Positions 53,505 through 62,856 of a stretch of 64,000 bases of DNA are shown piece after piece; position 1 is the stretch's first letter; each line of letters begins with the position of its first letter. The notes below the pieces were generated by a model. It made no database searches and was not told where the DNA came from. It was given only the letters and a program-made list of their open reading frames with translations. The DNA is taken from positions 57,476 to 121,475 of the forward strand of contig JAGHIE010000007.1 of NCBI GenBank assembly GCA_017887325.1. Reading direction: 5' to 3'. Position numbers and translations under genes: made by a program. Origin of the DNA: Oscillospiraceae bacterium. GTDB lineage: Bacteria > Bacillota > Clostridia > Oscillospirales > Ruminococcaceae.

Positions 53505-53566
53505 AAAAAACACCTCCGTTATAGATTGTGGCTATATTGAAAATAAATATACAAAAGTTTAAATAC

Positions 53567-53595
53567 TTTACAATTAAAAAAAATAATAGTAAAAT
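53567..53595 (+). promoter_or_regulatory. Promoter of the pncA-pncB operon
   Basis: TTTACA at 53567-53572, 17-nt spacer, TAAAAT at 53590-53595. Confidence 0.65.
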
Positions 53596-53632
53596 AGAAC
53601 TTAAAGTAATTTTTGGAGGGTGTGTAAAAAAG

Positions 53633-54175
53633 GTGAAAAAAGTACTTATAGTTGTAGATTATCAAAATGACTTTGTAGATGGCTCTTTAGGTTTTGAAAA
53701 AGCAAAGTTATTAGAAGATAATATAGAAAAAAAAATAAAAGAGTATAAAGATCAAAAAAATGATGTTGTTTTTACTTTCGATACACATAACGATGATTAT
53801 TTAGAAACATTAGAAGGTCAAAAATTGCCAGTTAAACATTGTATTGAAAATACAAATGGTTGGGAGCTTTATGGAAAAGTTTCACAAATGTTTGATATTG
53901 ATAAAGATGTTTATTTTAAAAAATATACTTTTGGTAGTTTAGATTTAGCAAAATACCTACATGAAAAAGAATATCAAGAAGTAGAATTAGTAGGATTAGT
54001 GTCTAATATTTGTGTTTTATCAAATGCTGTTTTAGCAAAATCAGCATTGCCACAAGCTAAAATAATTGTAGATGCTAATTGTACAGCTAGTTTTGATGAT
54101 GATATGAACAATAAAGCTTTGGATATATTGCAAGGAATACATATCGAAGTATTAAATAGAACAGAAGGGGAATAA
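53633..54175 (+). CDS. pncA: Nicotinamidase-type cysteine hydrolase
   Basis: Isochorismatase-fold amidase of 180 residues, expected to deaminate nicotinamide to nicotinate. Catalytic elements: Asp in LIVVDYQNDF, Lys in LPVKHCIENTNGWEL, and nucleophile Cys in GLVSNICVLSNAV. GTG at 53633 is selected: it directly precedes the conserved start KKVLIVVDYQNDF, and GGAGGG lies 12 nt upstream. Upstream in-frame codons show no conservation. Only 1 nt separates it from pncB, which uses its product, so the function in NAD salvage is well supported by context. Confidence 0.9.
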   Translation: MKKVLIVVDYQNDFVDGSLGFEKAKLLEDNIEKKIKEYKDQKNDVVFTFDTHNDDYLETLEGQKLPVKHCIENTNGWELYGKVSQMFDIDKDVYFKKYTFGSLDLAKYLHEKEYQEVELVGLVSNICVLSNAVLAKSALPQAKIIVDANCTASFDDDMNNKALDILQGIHIEVLNRTEGE

Positions 54176-54176
54176 T

Positions 54177-55622
54177 ATGGATTTAAACAATAGTCAAAAT
54201 TATACATTATTATGTGACTTTTATGAGTTTACAATGTCAAATGGTTATTTTAAAACAGGTATGCATGAAAAAATAACATACTTTGATGTGTTTTATAGAA
54301 AAACTCCTGATGGTGGAGGTTTTGCAATAGCTGTAGGATTAGAACAAGTTGTTAAATATATTCAACAATTAAAATTCACAGAATCAGATATAGAGTTTTT
54401 AAGAGAAAAAAATATATTTGACGAAGAATTTTTAAAATATTTAGCAGACTTTAAATTTACAGGGGATATATATGCAGTACCTGAAGGTACACCTATTTTT
54501 CCAAATGAACCTATAATGACAGTTAGAGCACCTGCTATACAAGCTCAACTTATTGAAACTTTTGTGTTGTTATCAATTAACCATCAATCACTAATTGCTA
54601 CAAAAGCTAATAGAATAGTAAGAGCATCTAAAGGAAAAGCTGTAATGGAATTTGGCTCAAGAAGAGCACAAGGTGCAGATGGAGCTATATTAGGAGCTAG
54701 GGCATCTTATATAGCTGGTTGTAGTGGAACAGCATGTACATTAACAGATAAAGATTATGGAGTACCATCAACAGGAACAATGGCACATTCATGGGTACAA
54801 ATGTTTGATGATGAATACACAGCTTTTAAAACATATTGTGAATTATATCCTGATAATGCAACATTATTGGTAGATACTTATAATGTATTAAAAAGTGGTG
54901 TACCTAATGCGATAAAAGCATTTAAAGAAGTTTTGTTGCCAAAAGGTATTACTAAATGTGGTATTAGATTAGATTCAGGAGATATAACTTATTTATCTAA
55001 AAAAGCTAGAAAAATGCTTGATGAAGCAGGACTTACAGAATGTAAGATAATAGCATCTAATGCTTTAGATGAGTATTTAATAAGAGATTTAATATTCCAA
55101 GGAGCACAAATAGATGCATTTGGTGTAGGTGAAAGACTTATAACATCAAAAAGTGAACCTGTATTTGGTGGAGTGTACAAATTAGTTGCAGTTGAAGATG
55201 AAAATGGAAATATTAAGCCAAAAATAAAAATAAGCGAAAACGTTGCAAAAATTACAAATCCGCATTATAAAAAATTATATAGAATATATGATAAAGATAC
55301 AGGTATAGCACAAGCAGACTTATTGTGTTTAAGTGATGAAGAAGTGTTAGATAAAGATACATTAACTTTATTTGATCCTGACTTTATATGGAAAAAGAAA
55401 ACTTTTGATAATTTTGTCATTAAAGAATTGCAAGTTCCTGTAATAATAAATGGTGAGTTAGTATATGATTTACCAAATATAGAAGAAATTAGAGAATATT
55501 GTTTAACAAGCATAGATAATTTAATGGAAGAAGTATTAAGATTTGAAAATCCACATAATTATTATGTAGACTTATCTCAAAAATTATGGGATGTTAAATA
55601 TAGTTTATTAGATAAAAAATAA
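54177..55622 (+). CDS. pncB: Nicotinate phosphoribosyltransferase
   Basis: Converts nicotinate and PRPP to nicotinate mononucleotide. The 481 residues include LLCDFYEFTMSNGYF, the phosphoribosyl-site segment EFGSRRAQGADGAILGARASYIAG, GTMAHSWV with the His that is phosphorylated in related enzymes, and RLDSGD. The length matches the clostridial form. AAGGGGAA at the end of pncA provides the ribosome-binding site. Forms the nicotinamide salvage pathway with pncA; the organism may therefore rely on external vitamin B3. Confidence 0.96.
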   Translation: MDLNNSQNYTLLCDFYEFTMSNGYFKTGMHEKITYFDVFYRKTPDGGGFAIAVGLEQVVKYIQQLKFTESDIEFLREKNIFDEEFLKYLADFKFTGDIYAVPEGTPIFPNEPIMTVRAPAIQAQLIETFVLLSINHQSLIATKANRIVRASKGKAVMEFGSRRAQGADGAILGARASYIAGCSGTACTLTDKDYGVPSTGTMAHSWVQMFDDEYTAFKTYCELYPDNATLLVDTYNVLKSGVPNAIKAFKEVLLPKGITKCGIRLDSGDITYLSKKARKMLDEAGLTECKIIASNALDEYLIRDLIFQGAQIDAFGVGERLITSKSEPVFGGVYKLVAVEDENGNIKPKIKISENVAKITNPHYKKLYRIYDKDTGIAQADLLCLSDEEVLDKDTLTLFDPDFIWKKKTFDNFVIKELQVPVIINGELVYDLPNIEEIREYCLTSIDNLMEEVLRFENPHNYYVDLSQKLWDVKYSLLDKK

Positions 55623-55704
55623 TAAAATGATTTAACTATATTAAAAAATATTTAAAAACTTTATGATAATGTATACTCAAGAAAAAGTTTATGGAGATTA
55701 TTGT

Positions 55705-56613
55705 ATGGATTTTAATATGAAGAAAATGTTATTTATATATAACCCACTATCTGGGAGAGCACAATTAAAAAATAAACTAAATGATGTTATAGATTTATTT
55801 GTAAAAAATGGTTTTGAAGTTACAGTTCATCCTACACAAGATAAACTAGATGCTATGAATCAAGTTAAAAATAGAGCTCAAAATTTTGATTATATTGTGT
55901 GTAGTGGTGGAGATGGAACCATAAACGAAGTTGTTGATGCTTTGATGCAAATAGACGAAAGACCTATTATTGGATATATGCCAACAGGTACTGTTAATGA
56001 TTTTGCATCAAGTCATAAATTATTTAAGGATATAATTAAATCTGCAAATACAGTAGTTTCTGGAGAACCATATGCTTTTGATGTAGGAAAATTCAATGAA
56101 GAATATTTTACCTATATTGCTGCATTCGGAGCATTTACTGAAGTAGCTTATCAAACACCACAACAATCTAAAAATATGTTGGGAAGACAAGCGTATATTC
56201 TAGAGGGTATAAAAAGACTTGCCAATTTAAAATCATATAAAATGAAAGTTGAGTATGATGAAGGGCAAATTGAAGATGAATTTATTTTTGGAATGGTTAC
56301 AAATTCTAATTCAATTGGTGGATTTAAAGGTATAAGTGGTAGAGGGGTAAAGCTTAATGATGGATTGTTTGAAGTATCACTTATTAAAGTTCCTAAAAAT
56401 CCATATGAGTTGCAGATGATTATAAATGCTTTATTAAAAAGAGAACCTGATAAAAACTATATGTATTCATTTAGAACAAGCAAAATAAAATTTATGTGTG
56501 ATGAAAATGTTGAGTGGACATTAGACGGAGAGTATGGTGGTTCTGAAAAAGAAGTTGTTGTGCAAAATATTCAACAAGCTTTAAGTATTTTAAGACCTAA
56601 AAAAGAAAAATAA
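55705..56613 (+). CDS. Diacylglycerol/lipid kinase family protein (YegS/DagK-like)
   Basis: Soluble or peripheral lipid kinase of 302 residues. The DAGK catalytic domain is seen as LFIYNPLSGRA near the N-terminus and CSGGDGTINEVVDALM, with GYMPTGTVNDFASS downstream; the C-terminal half has GRGVKLNDGLFEV and WTLDGEYGG, which hold the structural and catalytic acidic residues. The ATG at 55705 has GGAG 9 nt upstream; the longer reading does not. In Gram-positives such enzymes recycle diacylglycerol made by LTA synthase; an LTA-synthase-like enzyme is encoded in the window. Confidence 0.88.
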   Translation: MDFNMKKMLFIYNPLSGRAQLKNKLNDVIDLFVKNGFEVTVHPTQDKLDAMNQVKNRAQNFDYIVCSGGDGTINEVVDALMQIDERPIIGYMPTGTVNDFASSHKLFKDIIKSANTVVSGEPYAFDVGKFNEEYFTYIAAFGAFTEVAYQTPQQSKNMLGRQAYILEGIKRLANLKSYKMKVEYDEGQIEDEFIFGMVTNSNSIGGFKGISGRGVKLNDGLFEVSLIKVPKNPYELQMIINALLKREPDKNYMYSFRTSKIKFMCDENVEWTLDGEYGGSEKEVVVQNIQQALSILRPKKEK

Positions 56614-56765
56614 AGAACCGCATTTATTGTCTTATTTTTTATTAGGCATTTTTTATACGATATTAGTGTAAGTGATTAGCAAAATATACAAAGTTAAAAA
56701 ATACTATATGATATTCTGAAAAGAGAATTTTTGTAAAATATAAATTATGTGTGGAGATAAAAAAT

Positions 56766-57362
56766 ATGGATAAATGTGTTTTGACAGAAAAAGAAAAAAT
56801 GCAAAAAGGTTTATTGTATAATGCAAATTATGATGAAGAAATATTACAAGAAAGAATTATTTGCAAAGATTTGTGTTATGAACTAAATAATATAAGACCA
56901 TCTGATATTGAAAAAAGAAATAAATTAATTAGAAAAATTTTAGGAAAAGTAAAAGATGGATTTTTTATTACATCACCTTTTTATTGTGATTGTGGTTATA
57001 ATATAGAGATAGGGGAAAACTTTTATACAAATCATAACTGTGTAATTTTAGATGGTGCAAAAGTAATTTTTGGGGACAATGTTTTTATTGGTCCAAACTG
57101 TTGTTTTTCAACAGCAGGACACCCCATAGATGAAAAACAACGCAATGAAGGATTGGAGTACGCATTTCCAATAAAAGTAGGAAATAGTGTATGGTTTGGA
57201 GCAAATGTAACTGTTTTGCCTGGTGTAACAATAGGTGATAATGTGGTTATAGGTGCAGGAAGTGTTGTTAATAAAGATATTCCATCAAATGTAATCGCTG
57301 TGGGAAGTCCTTGTAAAGTTCTTAGAGAAATTACTCAAAAAGATATTGAAAAATATAAATAA
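56766..57362 (+). CDS. Maltose/galactoside-type O-acetyltransferase
   Basis: Acetyl-CoA-dependent sugar acetyltransferase, 198 residues: N-terminal helical part (KMQKGLLYNANYDEEI, as in maltose O-acetyltransferases) and a left-handed beta-helix of hexapeptide repeats (IEIGENFYTNHNCVILDGAKVIFGDNVFIGP; VTVLPGVTIGDNVVIGAGSVV). The catalytic His is in STAGHPID. The ATG at 56766 has GTGGAG upstream, which is itself an alternative GTG start. A terminator follows. The physiological substrate is unknown; detoxification of sugars is usual for the family. Confidence 0.92.
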   Translation: MDKCVLTEKEKMQKGLLYNANYDEEILQERIICKDLCYELNNIRPSDIEKRNKLIRKILGKVKDGFFITSPFYCDCGYNIEIGENFYTNHNCVILDGAKVIFGDNVFIGPNCCFSTAGHPIDEKQRNEGLEYAFPIKVGNSVWFGANVTVLPGVTIGDNVVIGAGSVVNKDIPSNVIAVGSPCKVLREITQKDIEKYK

Positions 57363-57392
57363 AAAAAGCACTTTTAAAAAGTGCTTTTTTTA
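57362..57392 (+). terminator. Terminator after the acetyltransferase gene
   Basis: AAAAAAGCACTTTT pairs with AAAAGTGCTTTTTT; the stem starts at the stop codon. Confidence 0.9.
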
Positions 57393-57452
57393 TTTTATGA
57401 ATTAATATAGAACAAATTTTGAAATATTATCACAAAAAACAAGTTATTTTAT

Positions 57453-57481
57453 TTGTATAATTAAAAAAAGTGTGTTATAAT
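57453..57481 (+). promoter_or_regulatory. purB promoter
   Basis: TTGTAT at 57453-57458, 17-nt spacer, TATAAT at 57476-57481. No purine riboswitch is seen in the 66-nt leader. Confidence 0.7.
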
Positions 57482-57547
57482 GACTCTGTTATGGTTATTT
57501 ATATAAAAAAATAATTTATCGTAATATTATTATGGAGGTTTTGGCAA

Positions 57548-58978
57548 ATGTACAACAAATATGAAAGTCCATTTAGCACTCGTTATGCAAGTGACGAAAT
57601 GCAACAACTTTTTTCTGCTGAAAAGAAATTTACAACTTGGAGAAGACTTTGGGTAGCTTTAGCAAAAGCTGAAATGAAAAACGGTCTACCTATAACTCAA
57701 GAACAAATAGATGAATTAGAAGCTAATGTAGATAACATTAATTATGAAGTTGCAGAAGCTAGAGAAAAATTAGTAAGACATGACGTAATGTCTCATGTAT
57801 ATGCTTATGGTCAACAATGTCCAAAAGCTAAAGGTATTATTCATTTAGGTGCAACATCTTGCTATGTTGGTGATAATACAGATGTTATTATTATGAGAGA
57901 TGCTTTAAAAGTAGTAAGAAGAAAATTAATAAATGTAATTGATTTATTAGCAAAATTTGCAGATGAGCACAAAGCACAACCAGCTTTAGCTTACACTCAT
58001 TTACAACCAGCTCAACTTACAACAGTAGGTAAAAGAGCTACATTATGGGCTAATGAATTATTAATGGACTTAGAAGAAGTAGATTATCGTATAGCTAATT
58101 TAAAACTTTTAGGTTCTAAAGGTACAACTGGTACACAAGCTTCTTTTATGGAGTTATTTGACGGAGATAGTGAAAAAATTAAATCAGTAGACAAATTAAT
58201 TTGTGAAGAAATGGGATTTGATGCTGTTGTACCAGTATCAGGACAAACATATTCAAGAAAAGTAGATGCACAAGTTGTATCAACTTTAGCAGGTATTGCT
58301 CAAAGTACAAGCAAATTCTCAAACGATATGAGAATTTTACAAAACTTTAAAGAAATGGAAGAACCATTTGAAAAAAATCAAATAGGTTCATCAGCTATGC
58401 CATATAAACGCAATCCTATGAGAAGTGAAAGAATTACTGCTTTATCAAGATTTGTAATGACAGATACTTTAAATACATATTTTACAAGTGCTACACAATG
58501 GTTTGAAAGAACTTTAGATGATAGTGCTAATAAGCGTTTATCAGTTGCTGAAGCATTTTTAGCAATCGACTCTATATTAAATATTATGTTAAATGTATGT
58601 GACGGATTAGTTGTATATCCAAAAGTTATAGAACAAAGAGTATTAAAAGAACTACCATTTATGGCTACAGAAAATATTATGATGACAGCTGTAAAAAAAG
58701 GTGGGGACCGCCAAGAATTACATGAAAAATTAAGACAACATTCAATCGCTGCAGCTAAAGTTGTTAAAGAAGAAGGTAAAGAAAATGATTTAATCGACAG
58801 AGTTTGTGCAGACGAATCATTCAATTTATCAAAAGAAGAAATAACAGCAGTACTAAAACCAATTAACTTTGTTGGTAGAAGTGTTGAACAAGTTGAAGAA
58901 TTTATTGATGAATACATAAAACCATTAAGAGAAGCAAATAAAGATATACTAAATGAAAAAGCAGAATTAAGCGTATAA
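57548..58978 (+). CDS. purB: Adenylosuccinate lyase
   Basis: Acts twice in purine synthesis, releasing fumarate from SAICAR and adenylosuccinate. The 476 residues show the fumarase-superfamily pattern: HDVMSHVYAYG, HLGATSCYVGDNTDV, AYTHLQPAQLTTVGKRA, and the signature SSAMPYKRNPMRSERI with the catalytic Ser loop. ATGGAGG precedes the ATG. No other pur gene is adjacent. The following secD gene begins 27 nt after its stop with no terminator between, so they may share transcripts. Confidence 0.97.
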   Translation: MYNKYESPFSTRYASDEMQQLFSAEKKFTTWRRLWVALAKAEMKNGLPITQEQIDELEANVDNINYEVAEAREKLVRHDVMSHVYAYGQQCPKAKGIIHLGATSCYVGDNTDVIIMRDALKVVRRKLINVIDLLAKFADEHKAQPALAYTHLQPAQLTTVGKRATLWANELLMDLEEVDYRIANLKLLGSKGTTGTQASFMELFDGDSEKIKSVDKLICEEMGFDAVVPVSGQTYSRKVDAQVVSTLAGIAQSTSKFSNDMRILQNFKEMEEPFEKNQIGSSAMPYKRNPMRSERITALSRFVMTDTLNTYFTSATQWFERTLDDSANKRLSVAEAFLAIDSILNIMLNVCDGLVVYPKVIEQRVLKELPFMATENIMMTAVKKGGDRQELHEKLRQHSIAAAKVVKEEGKENDLIDRVCADESFNLSKEEITAVLKPINFVGRSVEQVEEFIDEYIKPLREANKDILNEKAELSV

Positions 58979-59005
58979 CATTTGGTTTGGAAAGGAAAAA
59001 GAACA

Positions 59006-60409
59006 ATGAAAAGGGTTCCAAAAGCAGTGTTCTTTGTATTAGCAATTGTGATACTACTTTTTGCAACAGTATCAGTTGTTGGTATAAAAACACATTATGG
59101 TGATATAGAAACAACAATAGTAAAAGGTTCAGAACAAATAAGATGGGGTATTGACATTAGAGGTGGTGTAGATGTTACTTTCGCACCAGCTGATGATGTA
59201 GATGCAACAGATGATCAATTACAAGCAGTTGCAGAAGTTATGCGTCAAAGACTTGTAACATTAAATATAACAGACTATGAAGTGTATACAGATAATAACA
59301 GTGATAGTGTAATTGTAAGATTTCCTTGGAAAGCAGATGAAAGTAATTTCGATGCTGATAGTGCAATAAAAGAATTAGGTGAAACAGCTGTATTATCTTT
59401 TAGAAAAGGGACTGAAACAGACGAAGAAGGAAAACCAACTGGTGATTTAGTATTTGAAGGTAGCCAAGTTGAAAAAGCAGAAGCTGTTTATGTTGCTACA
59501 GATAATTTAGGTAGTAATTATCAATGGGCAGTATCTTTGAAATTAAAAAGTGATGGAGCAAAAGCTTTTTCTGATGCAACAGCTGAATTAGTAAAAACAC
59601 AAGGTCAAATCTCAATTTGGATGGACGATGAAATGATTTCTGCTCCAAGAGTAGATGAAGCAATTGATAGTGGTGAAGCTATAATTTCAGGAAGTTTTGA
59701 TAGTGAATCAGCACAATCTTTAGCTAATAAAATTAATGGTGGGGCACTACCATTTAAACTTGAAACAAAAAGCTATAGTACAATCGACCCAACTTTAGGT
59801 TTAGGTGCTAGAGATGCTATGCTTTTATCAGGTGTTATTGCATTTGCATTAGTTTGCTTATTTATGATTTTTGTATATAGATTACCAGGTTTTGTTGCTT
59901 GTATTGCATTGATAGGACAAGTTTCTTTAACAATTGCAGCATTAACAGGATTTTTCCCAGATATTCCATCTTCAACACTTACAATTCCAGGTATAGCAGG
60001 TATTATTTTAAGTGTTGGTATGGGTGTTGACGCAAATATTATTACAGCAGAGCGTATAAAAGAAGAAATCAACTCTGGAAAATCAATTGATGGTTCTATT
60101 GAATTAGGTTATAAACGAGCATTTTCTGCAATTTTGGACGGTAACATTACAACTTTAATAGTTGCAATAATATTAATGGGTACATTTGGTACACCAGACA
60201 ATATATTTGCAATGATTTTAAGTCCATTGTTTGCATTATTTAGATTCCCAGCATCAACAGAAGGTTCTATCTTCTCATTCGGCTTTACATTAATGGTTGG
60301 TATTATATGTAACTTTATATTTGGTGTATTAGCATCTAAATATATGGTTAAATCTATATCAAGAATTAAGTGCTTCCGAAAAGCTAAATTTTATGGAGGT
60401 GCAAGATAA
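59006..60409 (+). CDS. secD: Protein translocase subunit SecD
   Basis: Membrane partner of SecYEG that uses the proton or sodium gradient to help pull secreted proteins out. 467 residues: one N-terminal helix, an extracytoplasmic P1 region beginning with the conserved GIDIRGGVDV (usual LGLDLRGG), and five C-terminal helices including GIAGIILSVGMGVDANIITAERIKEE with the functional Asp. The ATG at 59006 has AAAGGA upstream. It overlaps secF by 1 nt (TAATG), so the two are made together. Confidence 0.96.
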   Translation: MKRVPKAVFFVLAIVILLFATVSVVGIKTHYGDIETTIVKGSEQIRWGIDIRGGVDVTFAPADDVDATDDQLQAVAEVMRQRLVTLNITDYEVYTDNNSDSVIVRFPWKADESNFDADSAIKELGETAVLSFRKGTETDEEGKPTGDLVFEGSQVEKAEAVYVATDNLGSNYQWAVSLKLKSDGAKAFSDATAELVKTQGQISIWMDDEMISAPRVDEAIDSGEAIISGSFDSESAQSLANKINGGALPFKLETKSYSTIDPTLGLGARDAMLLSGVIAFALVCLFMIFVYRLPGFVACIALIGQVSLTIAALTGFFPDIPSSTLTIPGIAGIILSVGMGVDANIITAERIKEEINSGKSIDGSIELGYKRAFSAILDGNITTLIVAIILMGTFGTPDNIFAMILSPLFALFRFPASTEGSIFSFGFTLMVGIICNFIFGVLASKYMVKSISRIKCFRKAKFYGGAR

Positions 60410-61365
60410 TGGTAAAAATTCCAAATATAGATTTTGTTGGTAAAAGAAAATTATTTTTATCAATTTCAGCAATACTTATAGTTATTGTTGCTTTAGGTAC
60501 AATTATTTTTGGTGTTGATTTAGATATAAGTTTTAAAGGTGGTACTATTATATCTTATACATACCAAGATGGTGATAAAGCTATTAATATGAGCGATGTA
60601 GAAAAAACTGCAGAAAAAGCTTTAGGTGAAAAAGTTACAGTTTCTACAAAAATTAATTTACTAAATGAAAACAAAAGCTTTGATGTTAATTTACCAAAAT
60701 CTCAAACAATAGAATCTTCAAAACAAGAAGATTTAACAAAAGCTTTATCAGAAGCTTATCCAGACAATAAAATTGAGTACTCCTCTATAACAACAGTAAA
60801 TGCTAATATGGGTAAAAGCTTTTTAGCTAAATGTTCAGTAGCAGTATTATTTGGTGTAATTATAATGACAATTTATATTGCTATAAGATTTAGAATAATA
60901 TCTGGTTGGAGTGCTGGTATTACAGCGGTAATTGCTTTAATACATGACATGATTATTGTTTTTGGCGCATTTGTATTATTAGGTTTTGCTATTGATGATA
61001 GCTTTATGGCTGTTATCTTAACAATTTTAGGTTATTCAGCGAATGATACTGTTATTATTTATGACAGAATTAGAGAGAATAAACGACTATATGGTAATAG
61101 AAAAGAATTATCAGAAATTGTTAATTTAAGTATTAATCAAACTTTAACTCGTTCAATTAATACAAGTATTACAACTATAGTTACAATGATTGTTGTTAGT
61201 GTTGTTGCTTTATTAATGGGAGTTACATCTATCATTAGTTTCTCTATTCCAATGATAGTTGGTTTAATAGCAGGTTCATATTCTTCAATCTGTATTGCTT
61301 CACAAATTTGGTATATGTGGCAAACAAGCGATATGAAAGCTAAATTAAATAAAAAGAAAAAATAA
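60409..61365 (+). CDS. secF: Protein translocase subunit SecF
   Basis: Partner of SecD. The 318 residues have one N-terminal helix, a short extracytoplasmic domain starting FGVDLDISFKGGTIISY, and five helices containing LTILGYSANDTVIIYDRIRENKRL, the conserved SecF motif. As separate proteins, SecD and SecF differ from the fused SecDF of Bacillus. The start codon overlaps the secD stop; GGAGGTGC in the secD end gives the ribosome-binding site. A terminator follows. Confidence 0.96.
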   Translation: MVKIPNIDFVGKRKLFLSISAILIVIVALGTIIFGVDLDISFKGGTIISYTYQDGDKAINMSDVEKTAEKALGEKVTVSTKINLLNENKSFDVNLPKSQTIESSKQEDLTKALSEAYPDNKIEYSSITTVNANMGKSFLAKCSVAVLFGVIIMTIYIAIRFRIISGWSAGITAVIALIHDMIIVFGAFVLLGFAIDDSFMAVILTILGYSANDTVIIYDRIRENKRLYGNRKELSEIVNLSINQTLTRSINTSITTIVTMIVVSVVALLMGVTSIISFSIPMIVGLIAGSYSSICIASQIWYMWQTSDMKAKLNKKKK

Positions 61366-61369
61366 TGAA

Positions 61370-61401
61370 AAAGATACCTATTTAATAGGTATCTTTTTTT
61401 G
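61370..61401 (+). terminator. Terminator after secF
   Basis: AAAGATACCTATT (61370-61382) with AATAGGTATCTTT (61384-61396), followed by T residues. Inner pairs will open to give a loop. Confidence 0.9.
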
Positions 61402-61403
61402 TG

Positions 61404-61432
61404 TTGAAATTATTAACAAATAGTGTTATGAT
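61404..61432 (+). promoter_or_regulatory. nrdR promoter
   Basis: TTGAAA at 61404-61409, 17-nt spacer, TATGAT at 61427-61432. Confidence 0.65.
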
Positions 61433-61472
61433 ATACATTACTAAACACTATATTAAAAGGAAGTGAAAAATC

Positions 61473-61925
61473 ATGAAGTGTCCAAGATGTGGTCACCAAG
61501 AAACAAAAGTTACGGATTCAAGAACAACAGATGATGCGTTAAAAATAAGAAGAAGAAGAGAATGCACTAAATGTGCAAATAGATTTACAACTTATGAAAT
61601 TATAGAAGATACACCATTGATGGTAATCAAAAAAGATAATTCAAGACAAATGTTTGACAGACAAAAATTGTTGAATGGTTTGATGAGAGCTTGTGAAAAA
61701 AGACCTATTTCAACAGAAACTTTACAAAAAATAATAGATAAAATAGAAGGTAGCTGTAAAAATGGATTTGTTAAAGAAATATCTTCTAAAAAAATAGGCG
61801 AAATGGTTATGCAAGAGTTAAAAGAAATAGACGATGTTGCTTATGTAAGATTTGTTTCAGTTCATCACGAGTTTAGTGATGTATCTTCTTTTATGAAAGT
61901 ACTTGAAAATTTGAATAAGAAATAA
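61473..61925 (+). CDS. nrdR: Transcriptional repressor NrdR
   Basis: Represses ribonucleotide reductase genes when dATP is high. The 150 residues show the N-terminal zinc ribbon CPRCG-(25)-CTKC with the basic RRRREC stretch that binds DNA, and an ATP-cone domain (about 49-139; MVIKKDNSRQMFDRQKLLNGLMRACEKRPI). Length is normal. AAGGAAGTG precedes the ATG. The genes it controls are not in the window. Confidence 0.97.
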   Translation: MKCPRCGHQETKVTDSRTTDDALKIRRRRECTKCANRFTTYEIIEDTPLMVIKKDNSRQMFDRQKLLNGLMRACEKRPISTETLQKIIDKIEGSCKNGFVKEISSKKIGEMVMQELKEIDDVAYVRFVSVHHEFSDVSSFMKVLENLNKK

Positions 61926-61955
61926 TAAGGTTAGTTTTAAATAGAGGTAATTGAT

Positions 61956-62252
61956 ATGTTAGAAAGATTAATAGCGATTATTGCAATTGCATGTAAGTTT
62001 TCTTTATTTATAGCAATTTATTATTTTTATAAATTTTTAAGATATAAGAATACTAATTTTTATAATTTGTCAAAAATTGAAAGTCAAAAATGGAATAAAA
62101 TTAATAGATTAATTAATTTATTATTATCTATTTTGTATTTATTGGTGTTTATTTTAGTATTATTAAATTCTATAATCGCAGTATGTATGATTATACCTAT
62201 TATTGCAGTATATATTTATAGAATTATAAATAATATGAAACAAATAAAATAA
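61956..62252 (+). CDS. Small membrane protein, unknown
   Basis: Not recognised. 98 residues with three membrane helices (about 3-27, 52-71, 73-90) and a Lys/Asn-rich loop between the first two. GAGGT lies 7 nt before the ATG. It lies between nrdR (30-nt gap) and a GNAT gene (26-nt gap) and may be co-transcribed with them. No function suggested. Confidence 0.6.
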   Translation: MLERLIAIIAIACKFSLFIAIYYFYKFLRYKNTNFYNLSKIESQKWNKINRLINLLLSILYLLVFILVLLNSIIAVCMIIPIIAVYIYRIINNMKQIK

Positions 62253-62278
62253 TAAATTTATATATTGGGGGTAATATT

Positions 62279-62833
62279 ATGAATCATTTGGGAACAGTAA
62301 AATTAGAAACATCAAGATTGGTGTTAAGACCATTTAATATAAACGATGCTAATTGTATGTATAATAACTGGGCAAATGATGATAATGTTACTAAGTATTT
62401 GACATGGAAAAGTCATCAAAGCATTGAAGTATCACATTTTGTATTAAATGAGTGGATAAAATCATATGACAATAAAGATTTTTATCAATGGGCGATTGTT
62501 TTAAAAGAAATAGATGAGCCAATTGGTTCTATTAGTGTTGTTAAAATAGATGAGAGAATAGAAAAAGTTACTGTTGGTTATTGTATTGGTAAAAAATGGT
62601 GGCATAAAGGTATAACTAGTGAAGCTTTTGAAAGAGTAATTAAATTTTTATTTAAAGAAGTAAAAGTTAATAGAATAGAAGCTTATCATGATCCAAATAA
62701 TGAAAACTCTGGTAAAGTTATGGAAAAATGTGGTCTAAAATATGAGGGAACATTAAGGCAATCTGATATTAATAATCAAGGTGTTGTTGATTTATGCATG
62801 TATGCTATTTTAGCAGAAGATTATTATAAATAG
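62279..62833 (+). CDS. GNAT N-acetyltransferase, RimJ/RimL type
   Basis: 184 residues. The N-terminus LETSRLVLRPFNINDANCMYNNWANDDNVTKYLTW is the standard start of the RimJ/RimL-like group; the acetyl-CoA motif reads GYCIGKKWWHKGITSEAFERVIKFLF, and HDPNNENSGKVMEKCGLKYEG closes the fold. It may act on ribosomal-protein N-termini or small amines; this cannot be decided. GGGGG precedes the ATG. It is 23 nt upstream of the S66 peptidase gene. Confidence 0.9.
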   Translation: MNHLGTVKLETSRLVLRPFNINDANCMYNNWANDDNVTKYLTWKSHQSIEVSHFVLNEWIKSYDNKDFYQWAIVLKEIDEPIGSISVVKIDERIEKVTVGYCIGKKWWHKGITSEAFERVIKFLFKEVKVNRIEAYHDPNNENSGKVMEKCGLKYEGTLRQSDINNQGVVDLCMYAILAEDYYK

Positions 62834-62856
62834 TTTTACTAGGGGGATAGCTTATT